Shown here: piece after piece, positions 1 through 8,255 of the stretch | Layout: each line of letters starts with the position of its first letter | Position numbering within the stretch: position 1 is the first letter of the stretch | Assembly: GCA_003139695.1 (NCBI GenBank) | Contig: PLJM01000006.1 | Location: forward strand, 558,001-622,000 | Length of the DNA: 64,000 nucleotides | From: Candidatus Dormiibacterota bacterium | GTDB taxonomy: Bacteria; Chloroflexota; Dormibacteria; Dormibacterales; Dormibacteraceae | Reading direction: 5' to 3' | Translations under genes and position numbers: made by a program | Notes under the pieces: generated by a model | Databases searched by the model: none | Told to the model about the DNA's origin: nothing | What the model saw: only the letters and a program-made list of their open reading frames with translations

Positions 1-2
1 AG

Positions 3-245
3 GTGGAGCTCACCCACACCGAGTTCGACCTACTCACGTTCCTGGCCGGCAACGCGGGAAAGGTGCTGAGCCGCGAGAAAATCCTCAACACGATCTGGGG
101 ATACGAGTACCCGATCGAGACCAGGGTCATCGACGTGCACATCAGGAACCTGCGCAGAAAGATCGAGACGCAGCCATCGCGGCCGTACTACATCCTCGCC
201 GTGCCGGGCGTCGGCTACCGCTTCACCAACGCCAGGCCGACCTGA
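3..245 (+). CDS. OmpR/PhoB-type response regulator, C-terminal part
   Basis: The 80 visible residues are the winged-helix DNA-binding domain of an OmpR/PhoB-family response regulator; the receiver domain lies left of the window. The family hallmarks are present: ELTHTEFDLL at the start of the domain, LSREKIL and a W-G pair in the middle, VIDVHIRNLRRKIE for the recognition helix, and the closing hairpin ending GVGYRF. The GTG at position 3 is an internal codon and not a believable start. Its kinase partner and target cannot be told from this fragment. Only two weak hairpins separate it from the convergent folK. Confidence 0.9.
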   Translation: MELTHTEFDLLTFLAGNAGKVLSREKILNTIWGYEYPIETRVIDVHIRNLRRKIETQPSRPYYILAVPGVGYRFTNARPT

Positions 246-252
246 GTAACAC

Positions 253-313
253 GCGGCGCTAGCCGCATAAATTAGGCGACTGAGTGGAGCTCAAGGCCGG
301 ATTTAGTCCGGCC
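253..313. terminator. Two small hairpins between convergent genes
   Basis: The gap between the response regulator and folK holds two short inverted repeats. One has GCGGC arms at 253-257 and 262-266 and is followed by an AT-rich stretch. The other has GGCCGGA at 295-301 pairing with TCCGGCC at 307-313 around a TTTAG loop. Neither is followed by a real T tract, so termination is a guess from position between convergent genes. Confidence 0.25.
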
Positions 314-404
314 GTCACCCCGCGTGATCTCCAAACGTCTCCGGCATGGGGGCCAACAGGTGGGGGTTCCGCGGGGGAGGACTTGTCCTCACCCGCGCCT
401 TGGC

Positions 405-824
405 CTAAGTCAGCGCGACACCCAGCTCGCGCAGCGATTCCCGCACGAACTCTCGCTCGTTTATCCCGGGGTGGGGAATCTTCAGGTCACGGTCGGACAC
501 GTGGTCGTCTCCGAACAAAAGGATGTCGACGTCGATGACTCGCGGGCCCCATCGTCGCGTCGGCTTGCGTCCTCCGTCTCGCTCGACCGCTTTGGCTGCC
601 GACAACAGGCGCCGCGGAGTTTCGTCCCACTCGACCTCCAGCACCTGGTTGAGGAACCTCGGCTGGTCGGTGTCTCCCCACGGCTCCGTTTCGATGACGC
701 TGCTTTGACGCAAGATGCGCACCCCCTTTTGACGCAGCCTCCGCCGCGCCCCGCTCAGGTTCCTCAGCCGGTTGCCCAGATTGGTGCCGAGCCCGAGGTA
801 CGCGACTGTGCGTCGTGCCTTCAC
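405..824 (-). CDS. folK: 2-amino-4-hydroxy-6-hydroxymethyldihydropteridine pyrophosphokinase
   Basis: FolK transfers pyrophosphate from ATP to 6-hydroxymethyl-dihydropterin, the step before dihydropteroate synthase in folate synthesis. The 139-residue protein is slightly short for the family (about 160) but has the N-terminal AYLGLGTNLGNR, the ETEPWGDTDQPRFLN pterin-binding loop, and the WGPRVIDVDILLFG and HPGINEREFV signatures with the Mg-binding DVD. It overlaps the folP stop by four bases (821-824), so the two are translationally coupled. No folB (dihydroneopterin aldolase) lies between them, unlike many folate operons. Confidence 0.95.
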   Translation of the reverse strand: MKARRTVAYLGLGTNLGNRLRNLSGARRRLRQKGVRILRQSSVIETEPWGDTDQPRFLNQVLEVEWDETPRRLLSAAKAVERDGGRKPTRRWGPRVIDVDILLFGDDHVSDRDLKIPHPGINEREFVRESLRELGVALT

Positions 825-1630
825 CGCATCTGATCGGCGACTCGCGCGACACGCGTCATTGCCTCGACGTCGTGCACGCGGACGATGTCCGCGCCGCGCA
901 GCACGGCGGCGGTGACGGTGGCGGCAGTGCCCTCGACTCGCTGGCCGACCGGTAAGTCGAGCAGCTTGCCGATGAACGACTTGCGTGACGTGCCGATCAA
1001 AATCGGCAACCCGAGCTCCTTCAGCTCGTCGAGCCTGCGCATCACCACCCAGTTCTGGTCAGCCGTCTTACCGAAACCGATGCCGGGATCGATGATCACG
1101 CGTTCGCGTGGCACACCCGCCGCCACTGCGAGCCTCGCCGACTCGCGAAGAAAGCGCTTGACCTCGTCCATGAGGTCGCCTGCGTACTCGGTGCCGTCCT
1201 GGTTGTGCATGACCACGAGAGCGCAGTGGTGTAGCGCGGCCAGGTTTGCGATGGCCGGCGAACGGGTCAATCCCCAGATGTCATTCAGGATCGTGGCGCC
1301 CGCAGCCACCCCCGCTTCGGCGACCACGAGCTTGTAGGTGTCGACCGAGACGGGCACACCCGAATCGCGCGCCAGGTCCCGCACCACGCTTTCCGTTCTC
1401 GAGATCTCCTCGGATGTGGTGATCGGCACGTGTCCCGGCCGAGTGGATTCGCCGCCCACGTCGAGAAAATCAGCCCCTTCGCGCACCATCTGCATCCCTT
1501 GCGCAACGGCACCGCCACGGTCGTCGCCGAGGCCGTCGCCGCTGAACGAGTCCGGCGTGACGTTCACGATTCCCATCACATACGTACGGCTGCCCCACTC
1601 GAATCGGTGCCCCCCGATGTCGGCGATCAC
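821..1630 (-). CDS. folP: Dihydropteroate synthase
   Basis: FolP condenses p-aminobenzoate with hydroxymethyl-dihydropterin pyrophosphate to dihydropteroate; it is the sulfonamide target. The 269-residue TIM barrel shows GIVNVTPDSFSGDG near the N-terminus, the FLDVGGESTRPG loop, SVDTYK, ILNDIWG, and GTSRKSFIG near the C-terminus, all diagnostic. The GTG start at 1630 is preceded at six bases by a CATAAT box on the minus strand and has no Shine-Dalgarno, so the mRNA is probably leaderless. folK follows with overlapping ends. Confidence 0.96.
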   Translation of the reverse strand: MIADIGGHRFEWGSRTYVMGIVNVTPDSFSGDGLGDDRGGAVAQGMQMVREGADFLDVGGESTRPGHVPITTSEEISRTESVVRDLARDSGVPVSVDTYKLVVAEAGVAAGATILNDIWGLTRSPAIANLAALHHCALVVMHNQDGTEYAGDLMDEVKRFLRESARLAVAAGVPRERVIIDPGIGFGKTADQNWVVMRRLDELKELGLPILIGTSRKSFIGKLLDLPVGQRVEGTAATVTAAVLRGADIVRVHDVEAMTRVARVADQMR

Positions 1631-1636
1631 GCGCCG

Positions 1637-1642
1637 ATTATG
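1637..1642 (-). promoter_or_regulatory. folP leaderless -10 box (also near murE start)
   Basis: On the minus strand CATAAT ends six bases before the folP GTG, placing transcription start at or next to the start codon. On the plus strand the same bases read GATTATG and could serve murE. No Shine-Dalgarno is present for either gene. Confidence 0.55.
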
Positions 1643-1654
1643 CTGCCCTTCGAG

Positions 1655-3151
1655 ATGAAGCTCGCTGACATTTCCAGGGGAGTTCCCGGCGCCAGGCTGG
1701 AAGGGAACGGCGACGTTGACGTCACCGGGGTTGCGTACGACTCACGACGGGTGAACCCGGGCGACCTCTTTGTTGCAGTGAGCGGCATCCGGGAAGACGG
1801 TCACGGGTTCGCTGCGGACGCAGTCAAGAAGGGCGCGGCGGCAGTGGCTCTCGAACGTCCGGTTCCACTGCCGGCCGGCACGCCCTGGCTGTTGATCCCC
1901 TCCACCCGCATCGGTTTGGCGGAGGTCGCTGCCGAGTTCTACGGGCGGCCGTCGCGGCGGCTGAAGCTGGCCGGAATCACGGGGACCGATGGCAAGACGA
2001 CGACCACGCACATGGCCGAGCACGTACTGCAGGCGAGCGGGATGCGAGCCGGCGCCATGAGCACAGTCGCATTCACGGTGGGCGGCGCGGAAACGGACAA
2101 CCTGAGTGGTCAGACCACCACGGAAGCGCCTCAGGTCCAGGCGTGGCTGAAGCGGATGGTCGATGCCGGGGTCCAGTGCGCTGTCATCGAAACTACGTCG
2201 CACGCGCTCGTGCAGGAGCGGGTGCGTGCATGTGATTTCGACGTCGCCGCCTTCACCAACGTGGGCCACGACCACCTCGACTACCACGCGACGTGGGACG
2301 ACTATCTGGCGGCGAAGGCGCGCCTCATCGACCTGACCGCCGCCGCGGCGGACAAGGGCATCGAAAAGACCGCGGTGCTCAATCGCGACGATGCGAGCTT
2401 CGAGAAGCTGTCGCGCCGTCCGATCGCGCGCCGCTGGTCGTACGGCCTTACCACCGCCGCCGACCTGTATCCGCTCGACCTGAGCGTCAGCGGGTCGGGC
2501 TCGCACTTTCGCCTGAACACCCCGGTCGGCGAGACAGAGGTGACGCTGTCCGTGCCCGCGAAGTTCAACATCTACAACGCGTTATGCGCAGCCGGGGTCT
2601 GCCTCGCGCTCGGCGTGCCCCTCGACGCGATCGGCACCGGGCTTGCCGGGTTCGAAGGAGTGCGCGGCCGGCTCGAGCCTGTCGACCTGGGTCAGGATTT
2701 CAGAGTGTTCATCGATTTTGCCCACTCATCGGGAGCCCTGGCCAGCGCCCTGGCCGAGCTGCGACCGTTCACGCCCGGGCGGCTGATCGTGGTATTCGGA
2801 TCGACTGCTCGGTCTGACCACGACCGGCCCGGCATGGGTCGCGCGGCGGCAGAGTTCTCGGACTTCTTCATCATCACCACCGACGATCCACTTGGCGAGG
2901 ACCCTGTCGAGATCGCGCGCGAGGTGCAGTCGGGTGCGGAGGGCAAGGCCCCGGGTCGCGACTACGAGGTCGTGATCGATCGACGCGCCGCGATCCGGCG
3001 TGCCATCGAGATCGCACGCCCCGGCGACTGCGTGCTGCTGGCCGGCAAGGGCCACGAACGATCGATGCAAATGGCCGCCGGCTCAGAGCCCTGGGACGAG
3101 CGGGCGGAGGCCGAGGCGGCAATAAGGGAGAAGCTGGGGCTGTCGGTTTAG
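1655..3151 (+). CDS. murE: MurE-type UDP-N-acetylmuramyl-tripeptide synthetase
   Basis: This Mur ligase adds the third amino acid to UDP-MurNAc-L-Ala-D-Glu in peptidoglycan synthesis. Seen are the N-terminal MurE domain (YDSRRVNPGDLFVAVSG), the ATP loop GITGTDGKTTTTH, the central TTTEAPQVQ, ETTSHALVQERV and NVGHDHLDYH segments, and the C-terminal AGKGHE. The site that in meso-DAP enzymes reads DNPR here reads DDPLGEDP and lacks the arginine; the usual DYAHTPD is IDFAHSSG. The third residue may therefore not be meso-DAP. It stands alone, outside any dcw cluster. ATG 1655 begins a typical MKLADI N-terminus; ATG 1640 is an alternative inside the folP -10 box. Confidence 0.88.
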   Translation: MKLADISRGVPGARLEGNGDVDVTGVAYDSRRVNPGDLFVAVSGIREDGHGFAADAVKKGAAAVALERPVPLPAGTPWLLIPSTRIGLAEVAAEFYGRPSRRLKLAGITGTDGKTTTTHMAEHVLQASGMRAGAMSTVAFTVGGAETDNLSGQTTTEAPQVQAWLKRMVDAGVQCAVIETTSHALVQERVRACDFDVAAFTNVGHDHLDYHATWDDYLAAKARLIDLTAAAADKGIEKTAVLNRDDASFEKLSRRPIARRWSYGLTTAADLYPLDLSVSGSGSHFRLNTPVGETEVTLSVPAKFNIYNALCAAGVCLALGVPLDAIGTGLAGFEGVRGRLEPVDLGQDFRVFIDFAHSSGALASALAELRPFTPGRLIVVFGSTARSDHDRPGMGRAAAEFSDFFIITTDDPLGEDPVEIAREVQSGAEGKAPGRDYEVVIDRRAAIRRAIEIARPGDCVLLAGKGHERSMQMAAGSEPWDERAEAEAAIREKLGLSV

Positions 3152-3378
3152 TCGGCTGAGACCGTCTTCACGTCGCTTCCTCCGCCGACCATCCGAACAA
3201 TCTCCACCACATCGCCATCGCGCAGCGTCGTGGTGGTGTAAGCGTCCCGCTCGATGATCATGCCGTTGTGCTCGACGGCAACAGCGCGAGGGGTGACGCC
3301 CAGGATCTCCAGGTAGTCAGTCAGCAGGGTGGGGGCATCGAGCTCGATGCGTTTGCCGTTGACCTGGAGCGCGATCAC
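3148..3378 (-). CDS. thiS: Sulfur carrier protein ThiS with C-terminal extension
   Basis: ThiS is the small ubiquitin-like protein whose C-terminal Gly-Gly carries sulfur to ThiG for the thiamine thiazole ring. The 76-residue product starts at GTG 3378, overlapping the tenI stop in a GTGA, and begins VIALQVNGKRIEL. It ends VEIVRMVGGG followed by nine further residues (SDVKTVSAD). The functional Gly-Gly is normally the exact C-terminus, so either a protease trims this protein or it is inactive. Its TAA stop overlaps the convergent murE TAG. Confidence 0.85.
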   Translation of the reverse strand: MIALQVNGKRIELDAPTLLTDYLEILGVTPRAVAVEHNGMIIERDAYTTTTLRDGDVVEIVRMVGGGSDVKTVSAD

Positions 3379-3887
3379 TGGAAGAGCCGAATGGCGGCGT
3401 AGCCGGCGGCGCCGGCCGTGGTGCATTTCTCTATGCGGTCCCCCGTCACGCCACCGATTGCGATGACGGGGATCCCGACGGCGCGGGCCACGGCGGCCAG
3501 CGTCTCGACGCCTGCAGGTTGTGCGTCCTTATGGCTTTGGCTCGCCCACACAGGTCCAAAGATGACGAAGTCCGCGCCGTCACGTTCTGCCTGCAACGCA
3601 CCTTGCATGGAATGGACTGAGCGGCCGATCAAGCGCTGGCCGAGCAGGGTCCGCGCGTCATGAACAGAGATGTCGCCTTCGGGCAGATTGACGCCTGCAG
3701 CGCTGCTCGCGAGCACGATGTCGCACCGCGAGCTGATCAGGACAGGCACCGGCGAAGCCCCCACCAGCTCCTTCGCGTTGGCCTCGAGCTCACGCGCGGT
3801 CATATCGGGTGCTCGGAGCTGCAGGATCGTCGCCCGGGGTGCAGCGCGCAGCCCTTCGCTCGCGCTCGCAACGACCGCCATCGCCAC
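3375..3887 (-). CDS. Thiamine phosphate synthase family protein, TenI-like
   Basis: A 170-residue TIM barrel of the ThiE/TenI family. ThiE joins the pyrimidine and thiazole halves of thiamine; TenI is a thiazole tautomerase. The FGPVWAS turn and the phosphate-binding IPVIAIGGV segment are seen. ThiE residues for pyrimidine diphosphate are changed: LQLRAPD replaces the QYREK motif, and SSRCDIVLASSAAGVNLPEGD replaces INDR...ADGVHLGQ. With the short length this favours TenI or a degenerate ThiE. It lies between thiG and thiS, so a thiazole-branch role is likely. Confidence 0.8.
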   Translation of the reverse strand: MAMAVVASASEGLRAAPRATILQLRAPDMTARELEANAKELVGASPVPVLISSRCDIVLASSAAGVNLPEGDISVHDARTLLGQRLIGRSVHSMQGALQAERDGADFVIFGPVWASQSHKDAQPAGVETLAAVARAVGIPVIAIGGVTGDRIEKCTTAGAAGYAAIRLFQ

Positions 3888-3895
3888 CGGGAAAA

Positions 3896-4690
3896 TTAGT
3901 TGGGTCGCGAGATGCCCTCGGTGGGTGAGCTCGCGCTGGCGTGGCCGCGCTTCGGGATCCGGCCGGCGATGTAGGCCTTACGCCCGGCCTCCACGCCCTC
4001 TTTGATCGCCTCGGCCATGAGGCCTGGGTCGCGCGCGAGCGCCACGGCGGAGTTGACGAGCACGGCGTCGGCGCCAAGCTCCATCGCAAGAGCAGCGTCG
4101 GAGGGCGCGCCGATCCCCGCATCGACCACCACGGGAACCGAAGCCTCCTCGACGATGATGCGAATCTGCTCCAGCGTCTGGAGACCTTGACCCGAGCCGA
4201 TCGGCGAGCCTAACGGCATCACAGTCACCGTGCCCAGCTCCTCGAGCTTCTTGGCGAGGACCGGGTCCGCGTTGATGTAAGGAAGGACCTTGAATCCTTC
4301 CTTCACGAGAATGCGCGCTGCCACCAGCGTCTCCTCCGGATCGGGAAAGAGGTAGCGCGGGTCGGGGATGACCTCGAGCTTCACCCAGTCTGAAAGGCCC
4401 ATCGACCGTGCAAGTCGAGCGATTCGGACCGCCTCATCTGCAGTACGGCACCCCGCAGTGTTGGGAAGGATGCGGTAACGCTTCCAGTCGATGACGTCGA
4501 GGATCGTCTTCTTCTTGGGGTCGTCGAGGTCGAGGCGCCGGAGGGCCACCGTCACCAGCTCGCAGCCGGACGCCTCCAACGCGGCGAGCATCGAGGCGTC
4601 ATCGGGGTACTTTCCGGTGCCGAGGAAGAGCCGCGAGCGCAGCTCGACTCCGGCGATGACCAGCTTGTCGACGGCGGCAACCGTCTGCAT
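3896..4690 (-). CDS. thiG: Thiazole synthase
   Basis: ThiG builds the thiazole phosphate carboxylate from 1-deoxyxylulose-5-phosphate, dehydroglycine or glycine imine, and sulfur from ThiS. The 264-residue barrel has [14 protein letters not shown], the Schiff-base lysine segment [73 protein letters not shown] and [11 protein letters not shown]. The C-terminal tail after that motif is poorly conserved. ATG 4690 has TAAGCT seven bases upstream and no Shine-Dalgarno, suggesting its own leaderless promoter. tenI and thiS follow; no thiamine riboswitch was seen. Confidence 0.96.
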   Translation of the reverse strand: MQTVAAVDKLVIAGVELRSRLFLGTGKYPDDASMLAALEASGCELVTVALRRLDLDDPKKKTILDVIDWKRYRILPNTAGCRTADEAVRIARLARSMGLSDWVKLEVIPDPRYLFPDPEETLVAARILVKEGFKVLPYINADPVLAKKLEELGTVTVMPLGSPIGSGQGLQTLEQIRIIVEEASVPVVVDAGIGAPSDAALAMELGADAVLVNSAVALARDPGLMAEAIKEGVEAGRKAYIAGRIPKRGHASASSPTEGISRPN

Positions 4691-4697
4691 GGGGTCC

Positions 4698-4703
4698 AGC
4701 TTA
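4698..4703 (-). promoter_or_regulatory. thiG leaderless -10 box
   Basis: TAAGCT on the minus strand ends seven bases before the thiG ATG. The spacing puts transcription start at the start codon and matches other genes in the window. Confidence 0.5.
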
Positions 4704-4734
4704 CCGAGTGCTGCGCTCCATAGAGCTCAGGCGC

Positions 4735-5160
4735 TTAAGGCAGGTCTTGTTGAACGACCAGGGTTTTGTCGCGCCCGTACGTCAGGCGCTTCACTGCCTG
4801 AGCGACAGGCAGCCAGACCAGCCTGTCGACCTCGATGCCAGGGCGAAAGCGGCCGCCTCGCACCTCCATCACCCAGTAACACGCAACTTTGTCGCGTCCC
4901 CGGCGGTCGACGTATGCGGTACAGCCAAGCGGCCGAACCAGCTCGCATTTGAAACCCGTCTCCTCGCGAACCTCGCGCAGCGCGCAATCCTCGGGAGTCT
5001 CATCAGGCTCAACCTTGCCTTTCGGCAGCGTCCAATCGTCGTAAGCGGGTCGATGAATCACTGCGATCTCAGTCTCGTCGGATGGACCGATCCGGCAGAC
5101 GACGCCGCCCGCTGCCTTGATCACACTCACATCCGTCACATCCAGGATCTTTGTTGCCAA
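4735..5160 (-). CDS. NUDIX hydrolase
   Basis: A 141-residue Nudix hydrolase that cleaves a nucleoside diphosphate linked to another moiety. The Nudix box at residues 48-70 is intact (GKVEPDE...REVREETGF), and the N-terminal AAGGVVCR and HRPAYDDWTLPKG resemble MutT1-like housekeeping enzymes, but the phosphohistidine phosphatase domain of mycobacterial MutT1 is absent. Substrate is unknown. The TTG start at 5160 is chosen because AAGGAG lies five bases upstream, one of the few clear Shine-Dalgarno sites here. The thi genes follow after 44 bases and could be cotranscribed. Confidence 0.9.
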   Translation of the reverse strand: MATKILDVTDVSVIKAAGGVVCRIGPSDETEIAVIHRPAYDDWTLPKGKVEPDETPEDCALREVREETGFKCELVRPLGCTAYVDRRGRDKVACYWVMEVRGGRFRPGIEVDRLVWLPVAQAVKRLTYGRDKTLVVQQDLP

Positions 5161-5274
5161 CGTTGCTCCTTCGTCTGCTGAAACGCCGTTCTGGGACGTT
5201 GTACTACATCACGAACTCGGACGGGCTGGTGAGAGTTTAGCCGCGAGGGCCCCCATCCTGCCATGAAAGTTTGA

Positions 5275-5670
5275 TCAGCCCCGGCCGAGGGTTCTGACGA
5301 GCTCGCGAACGCGGCCGTCGATGTCATCGCGAACCTCGCGCACGTTTTCAATTGACATGTCCTTCGGATCCGGCAGCTCCCAATCGATGTAGCGCTTGCC
5401 GGGAATCACTGGACACGCATCGCCACAACCCATCGTTACGACAACGTCGGCCCACTGCGCGAGCTCCGTCGTGAGCATGGTGGGCACCTGGGCGCTCACA
5501 TCCACACCCACCTCTCGCATCGCCGTGACGACCACTGGATGCACATGCTCGACCGGAGACGTGCCGGCGGAACGTGCCTCGTGTGAATTGCCGGCGGCGC
5601 GCATGAACAGCGCCCGACTCATCTGCGACCGCCCCGCATTGTGTAGGCAGACGAAAAGCACCCGAGACAT
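5275..5670 (-). CDS. arsC: Arsenate reductase, low-molecular-weight phosphatase fold
   Basis: The 131-residue protein has the active site C-LHNAG-R (Cys8 to Arg14), two further cysteines at 82 and 86 in MGCGDACPV, and the general-acid WELPDP loop. This is the pattern of thioredoxin- or mycothiol-linked arsenate reductases and not of plain tyrosine phosphatases. It starts eight bases after pstA, so it is probably the last gene of the phosphate operon. Arsenate enters through phosphate transporters, so co-induction with Pst makes sense. Residue roles are from family knowledge. Confidence 0.88.
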   Translation of the reverse strand: MSRVLFVCLHNAGRSQMSRALFMRAAGNSHEARSAGTSPVEHVHPVVVTAMREVGVDVSAQVPTMLTTELAQWADVVVTMGCGDACPVIPGKRYIDWELPDPKDMSIENVREVRDDIDGRVRELVRTLGRG

Positions 5671-5678
5671 CTAGCGCC

Positions 5679-6533
5679 CTACAGCTGCCCCGCCAAACGA
5701 ATCTGCCGGCGTAGGACCCAGCGGCTGCCCAGGTTGATGATGAGCACCATCACAACGAGTACGAGTGCGGCGCCCCATGCAACCTGCTGCAAGTCCTTGT
5801 ACGGCGTCAGCGCGTCGCGGAACACGACAAGGGGCAGGGAGGCCATCGCCTGTGTGGGATCGAGACTGAAAATCGGATTGCCAAACCCAGTGAACAGAAC
5901 GGGTGCAGTCTCGCCCGCGGCGCGCGCGACGGCGAGCAACGTGCCCGTGATGACACCGGGCGCAGCGGCCGGCAGGATGAGCTGTAACGAAACGCGCCAG
6001 CGCGGCAGGCCTAGCGCGAGGCCTGACTCGCGCAATCCGCGTGGTATCAACACGACCGCACTCTCGGTCGTGCGAATGACAACCGGCAACATCAAGATCG
6101 CCAATGCCAGAGAGGCCGAAAGCGCCGAAAAGTGTTGCTGCGGGACGACGATCACTGCATAGGCGAAAAGGCCGAGAGCGATGGAGGGTGCACCGACGAG
6201 GACATCGCTGGCCAACCGCACCCAGCTCGCCCAACGGGAGACCCCGTACTCGGCGAGGTAGATGCCGCTCAGCACGCCAACGGGAATGGCAGCGAGCGAC
6301 GCCATGCCGACCATGATGCCGGTGCCCACTATCGCATTGGACACGCCGCCTCCAGGGAACCCTGTGGGCCGCTCAGAGTTGAAGAAGAACTCCGGATGAA
6401 GTACCGCCGGCAGGCCTTTGGAGGCGGCGAACCACAGCACGAGTCCGAGCGGTACAAGAGCCAGCCCTGTGAGCGCGTACATGACGGTCAGTGCGGTCCC
6501 GCTGCTGAAGCGCCGCCACGCATTGCGGGTCAT
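5679..6533 (-). CDS. pstA: Phosphate ABC transporter permease PstA
   Basis: One of two inner-membrane subunits of the high-affinity phosphate importer PstSCAB. The 284 residues carry about six membrane segments and the cytoplasmic coupling loop TESAVVLIPRGLRESGLALGLPRW followed by VITGTLLAVARAAGETAPVLFTGFGNP, typical of PstA. Its ATG overlaps the pstC stop by four bases (6530-6533), indicating coupled translation. arsC follows. Confidence 0.95.
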   Translation of the reverse strand: MTRNAWRRFSSGTALTVMYALTGLALVPLGLVLWFAASKGLPAVLHPEFFFNSERPTGFPGGGVSNAIVGTGIMVGMASLAAIPVGVLSGIYLAEYGVSRWASWVRLASDVLVGAPSIALGLFAYAVIVVPQQHFSALSASLALAILMLPVVIRTTESAVVLIPRGLRESGLALGLPRWRVSLQLILPAAAPGVITGTLLAVARAAGETAPVLFTGFGNPIFSLDPTQAMASLPLVVFRDALTPYKDLQQVAWGAALVLVVMVLIINLGSRWVLRRQIRLAGQL

Positions 6534-7492
6534 ATGGTCACTCGAGCCTGGGCGGACCGGACCAGAAGCAGCGCCACCACGTTCACGGTGAGAGTGACGA
6601 GGATCAGGACGAGCCCCAGCTCGACCAGGGCCGCGGGGTAGATGTCGCCAGTGGCTTCGTTGAACTCATTCGCGATAACGCTTGCCAGCGTGTATGCCGG
6701 GCTGAAGATCGAGTGCGGGATCTCAAACCGATTGCCGATCACCATGGTGACGGCGATCGTCTCCGCCAGCGCTCGGCCCACCGCCAGGATGGTGGCTCCG
6801 AAGATGCCCGCACGCGCTGCCGGCAGGATCACATGCCAGACCGTCTCCCACCATGTGGCCCCGAGGGCAACTGTCGACTCTCGAAGCCCGCGAGGGACTG
6901 CGCGGATAACGTCCCGCGAGACTGCGGTGAGGGTGGGCAGGATCATGATCGCAAGCACAAGAGAGGCCGTGAACAGGCTGCTCTGGCCAGGCGGGCCGCT
7001 GAGAAAGCCTATGAATCCCAGGTGCTCGGTGATCGGAATCTCGAGGTGTAGCAATGCCCAGGGCGCCAACACGTACAGAGCCCAGATCCCGTAGACCACA
7101 CTCGGAATTGCAGCGAGAAGCTCGATGCCGATGCCCATCGCCGCACGGATGCCGCGGGCGCCAGGCTCCGCAAGCACGACGGCGACCGCGATGCCGACAG
7201 GAAGCGCGATGGCAATGGCGATCGCGCTCGTGACCACCGTGCCGAAGATGGCAGGCAGCGCCCCGAAATTCAGGGTGACCGGGTTCCACTCCGTGCCGAT
7301 AAGGAAGTTGAGACCGAACCTTGTGATCGCAGGGCGTGCCTGCAGGATCAGGACGGCGACGATGAGGATGAGCGAGGCGGGCGCCGCCCAGCTGACCAAC
7401 GCCGTGAAGGTTCGGTAACGGTCCGGTGGTTTCGGGAACGCGGCCGGCGGGCCTGCGACCTTATCGACCGACGCGGCCACGCTACGCCTCAT
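6530..7492 (-). CDS. pstC: Phosphate ABC transporter permease PstC
   Basis: The second permease of the Pst importer, 320 residues with about six membrane helices. Characteristic are FLIGTEWNP after the first membrane span, IPSVVYGIWALYVLAPW, the coupling loop VPRGLRESTVALGATWWETVWHVILPAA and AVGRALAETIAVTMVIGN. The start codon at 7492 lies inside the 3' end of the response regulator gene (11-base overlap), so translation is coupled. Confidence 0.95.
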   Translation of the reverse strand: MRRSVAASVDKVAGPPAAFPKPPDRYRTFTALVSWAAPASLILIVAVLILQARPAITRFGLNFLIGTEWNPVTLNFGALPAIFGTVVTSAIAIAIALPVGIAVAVVLAEPGARGIRAAMGIGIELLAAIPSVVYGIWALYVLAPWALLHLEIPITEHLGFIGFLSGPPGQSSLFTASLVLAIMILPTLTAVSRDVIRAVPRGLRESTVALGATWWETVWHVILPAARAGIFGATILAVGRALAETIAVTMVIGNRFEIPHSIFSPAYTLASVIANEFNEATGDIYPAALVELGLVLILVTLTVNVVALLLVRSAQARVTI

Positions 7493-8255
7493 GGCGAGTG
7501 GTCGAGATGCCCTCGCCCACTGTCAGCGCTTCGACCAGAGTTGGTTGCCGGTCAAGCCGGTACCCGATGCCTCGCACTGTCACGATCTCAAACGGCGCTC
7601 GCGCCTGGAACTTTTCCCGCAGCCAGCGGATGTGGACGTCCACCGTCTTGCGGTCACCGTTGAACTCGCGCCCCCACACGTTCTCGAGCAGGACGTCCCG
7701 CGTATGCACCCGGTTGGGGACCGCAAGCAGGTATGAGAGGAGGTCGAACTCCCGGGCGGTGACCTTGATCTCCTCGCCTTTGAGCATTACCCGGCGCGCC
7801 GCGCGATCGATGCTGAAGGTCCCGATCGAGTCTTGCTCGGGGATCGACTTGGGCTCGTTGGCTTCGGGTTGGGCGCGTCGTAGCACGGCATTGACACGCG
7901 CCAGGACCTCCCGAATCGAGAAGGGCTTGGTGATGTAGTCGTCAGCGCCGAGCTCGAGGCCGACGATCTTGTCAACCTCCGCGTCCTTGGCGGTGATCAT
8001 GATGATCGGCACACGACTGCTCTTGCGAAGAGCTCGGCAGAAGTCGAAGCCGCTCATACCTGGGAGCATCAGGTCGAGAAGGATCAGGTCCGGCCGGGAG
8101 GTGCGCGCGGTGCGGAGGCCTGAGGCTCCGTCACTCGCCTCCTGTACCGAGAAGCCGGCGGTAGACAGGTTGTACTTGAGCATCTCTCTGATCCCTTCGT
8201 CGTCTTCGACCACCAGCACACGGCCCGATCCGCCGTTGTGGGCTGGTCGTGTCAT
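7482..8255 (-). CDS. Phosphate-regulon response regulator (PhoB/RegX3/PhoP family)
   Basis: A full-length OmpR-type regulator of 257 residues. The receiver has the acidic pair VVEDDEGIRE, the phosphorylated aspartate in LILLDLMLPG and the conserved lysine in DYITKPF. The winged helix shows VTAREFDLLSYL and the recognition helix VDVHIRWLREKFQ, ending GIGYRL. It sits inside the Pst operon between phoU and pstC, so it is the obvious partner of the kinase encoded at 9814-10863 and the likely binder of the 11-bp TTAA repeats. Its start overlaps the phoU stop by four bases. Confidence 0.93.
   Translation of the reverse strand: MTRPAHNGGSGRVLVVEDDEGIREMLKYNLSTAGFSVQEASDGASGLRTARTSRPDLILLDLMLPGMSGFDFCRALRKSSRVPIIMITAKDAEVDKIVGLELGADDYITKPFSIREVLARVNAVLRRAQPEANEPKSIPEQDSIGTFSIDRAARRVMLKGEEIKVTAREFDLLSYLLAVPNRVHTRDVLLENVWGREFNGDRKTVDVHIRWLREKFQARAPFEIVTVRGIGYRLDRQPTLVEALTVGEGISTTRHEA

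Noticed and set aside
295-313. Strong terminator for the first response regulator
   Set aside because: The hairpin is perfect but short and lacks a T tract in either direction, so it was kept only as a low-confidence entry.
4691-5274. Thiamine riboswitch upstream of thiG or the Nudix gene
   Set aside because: I looked for the CTGAGA and ACCTGATCTGG-type conserved segments on the minus strand and found none.
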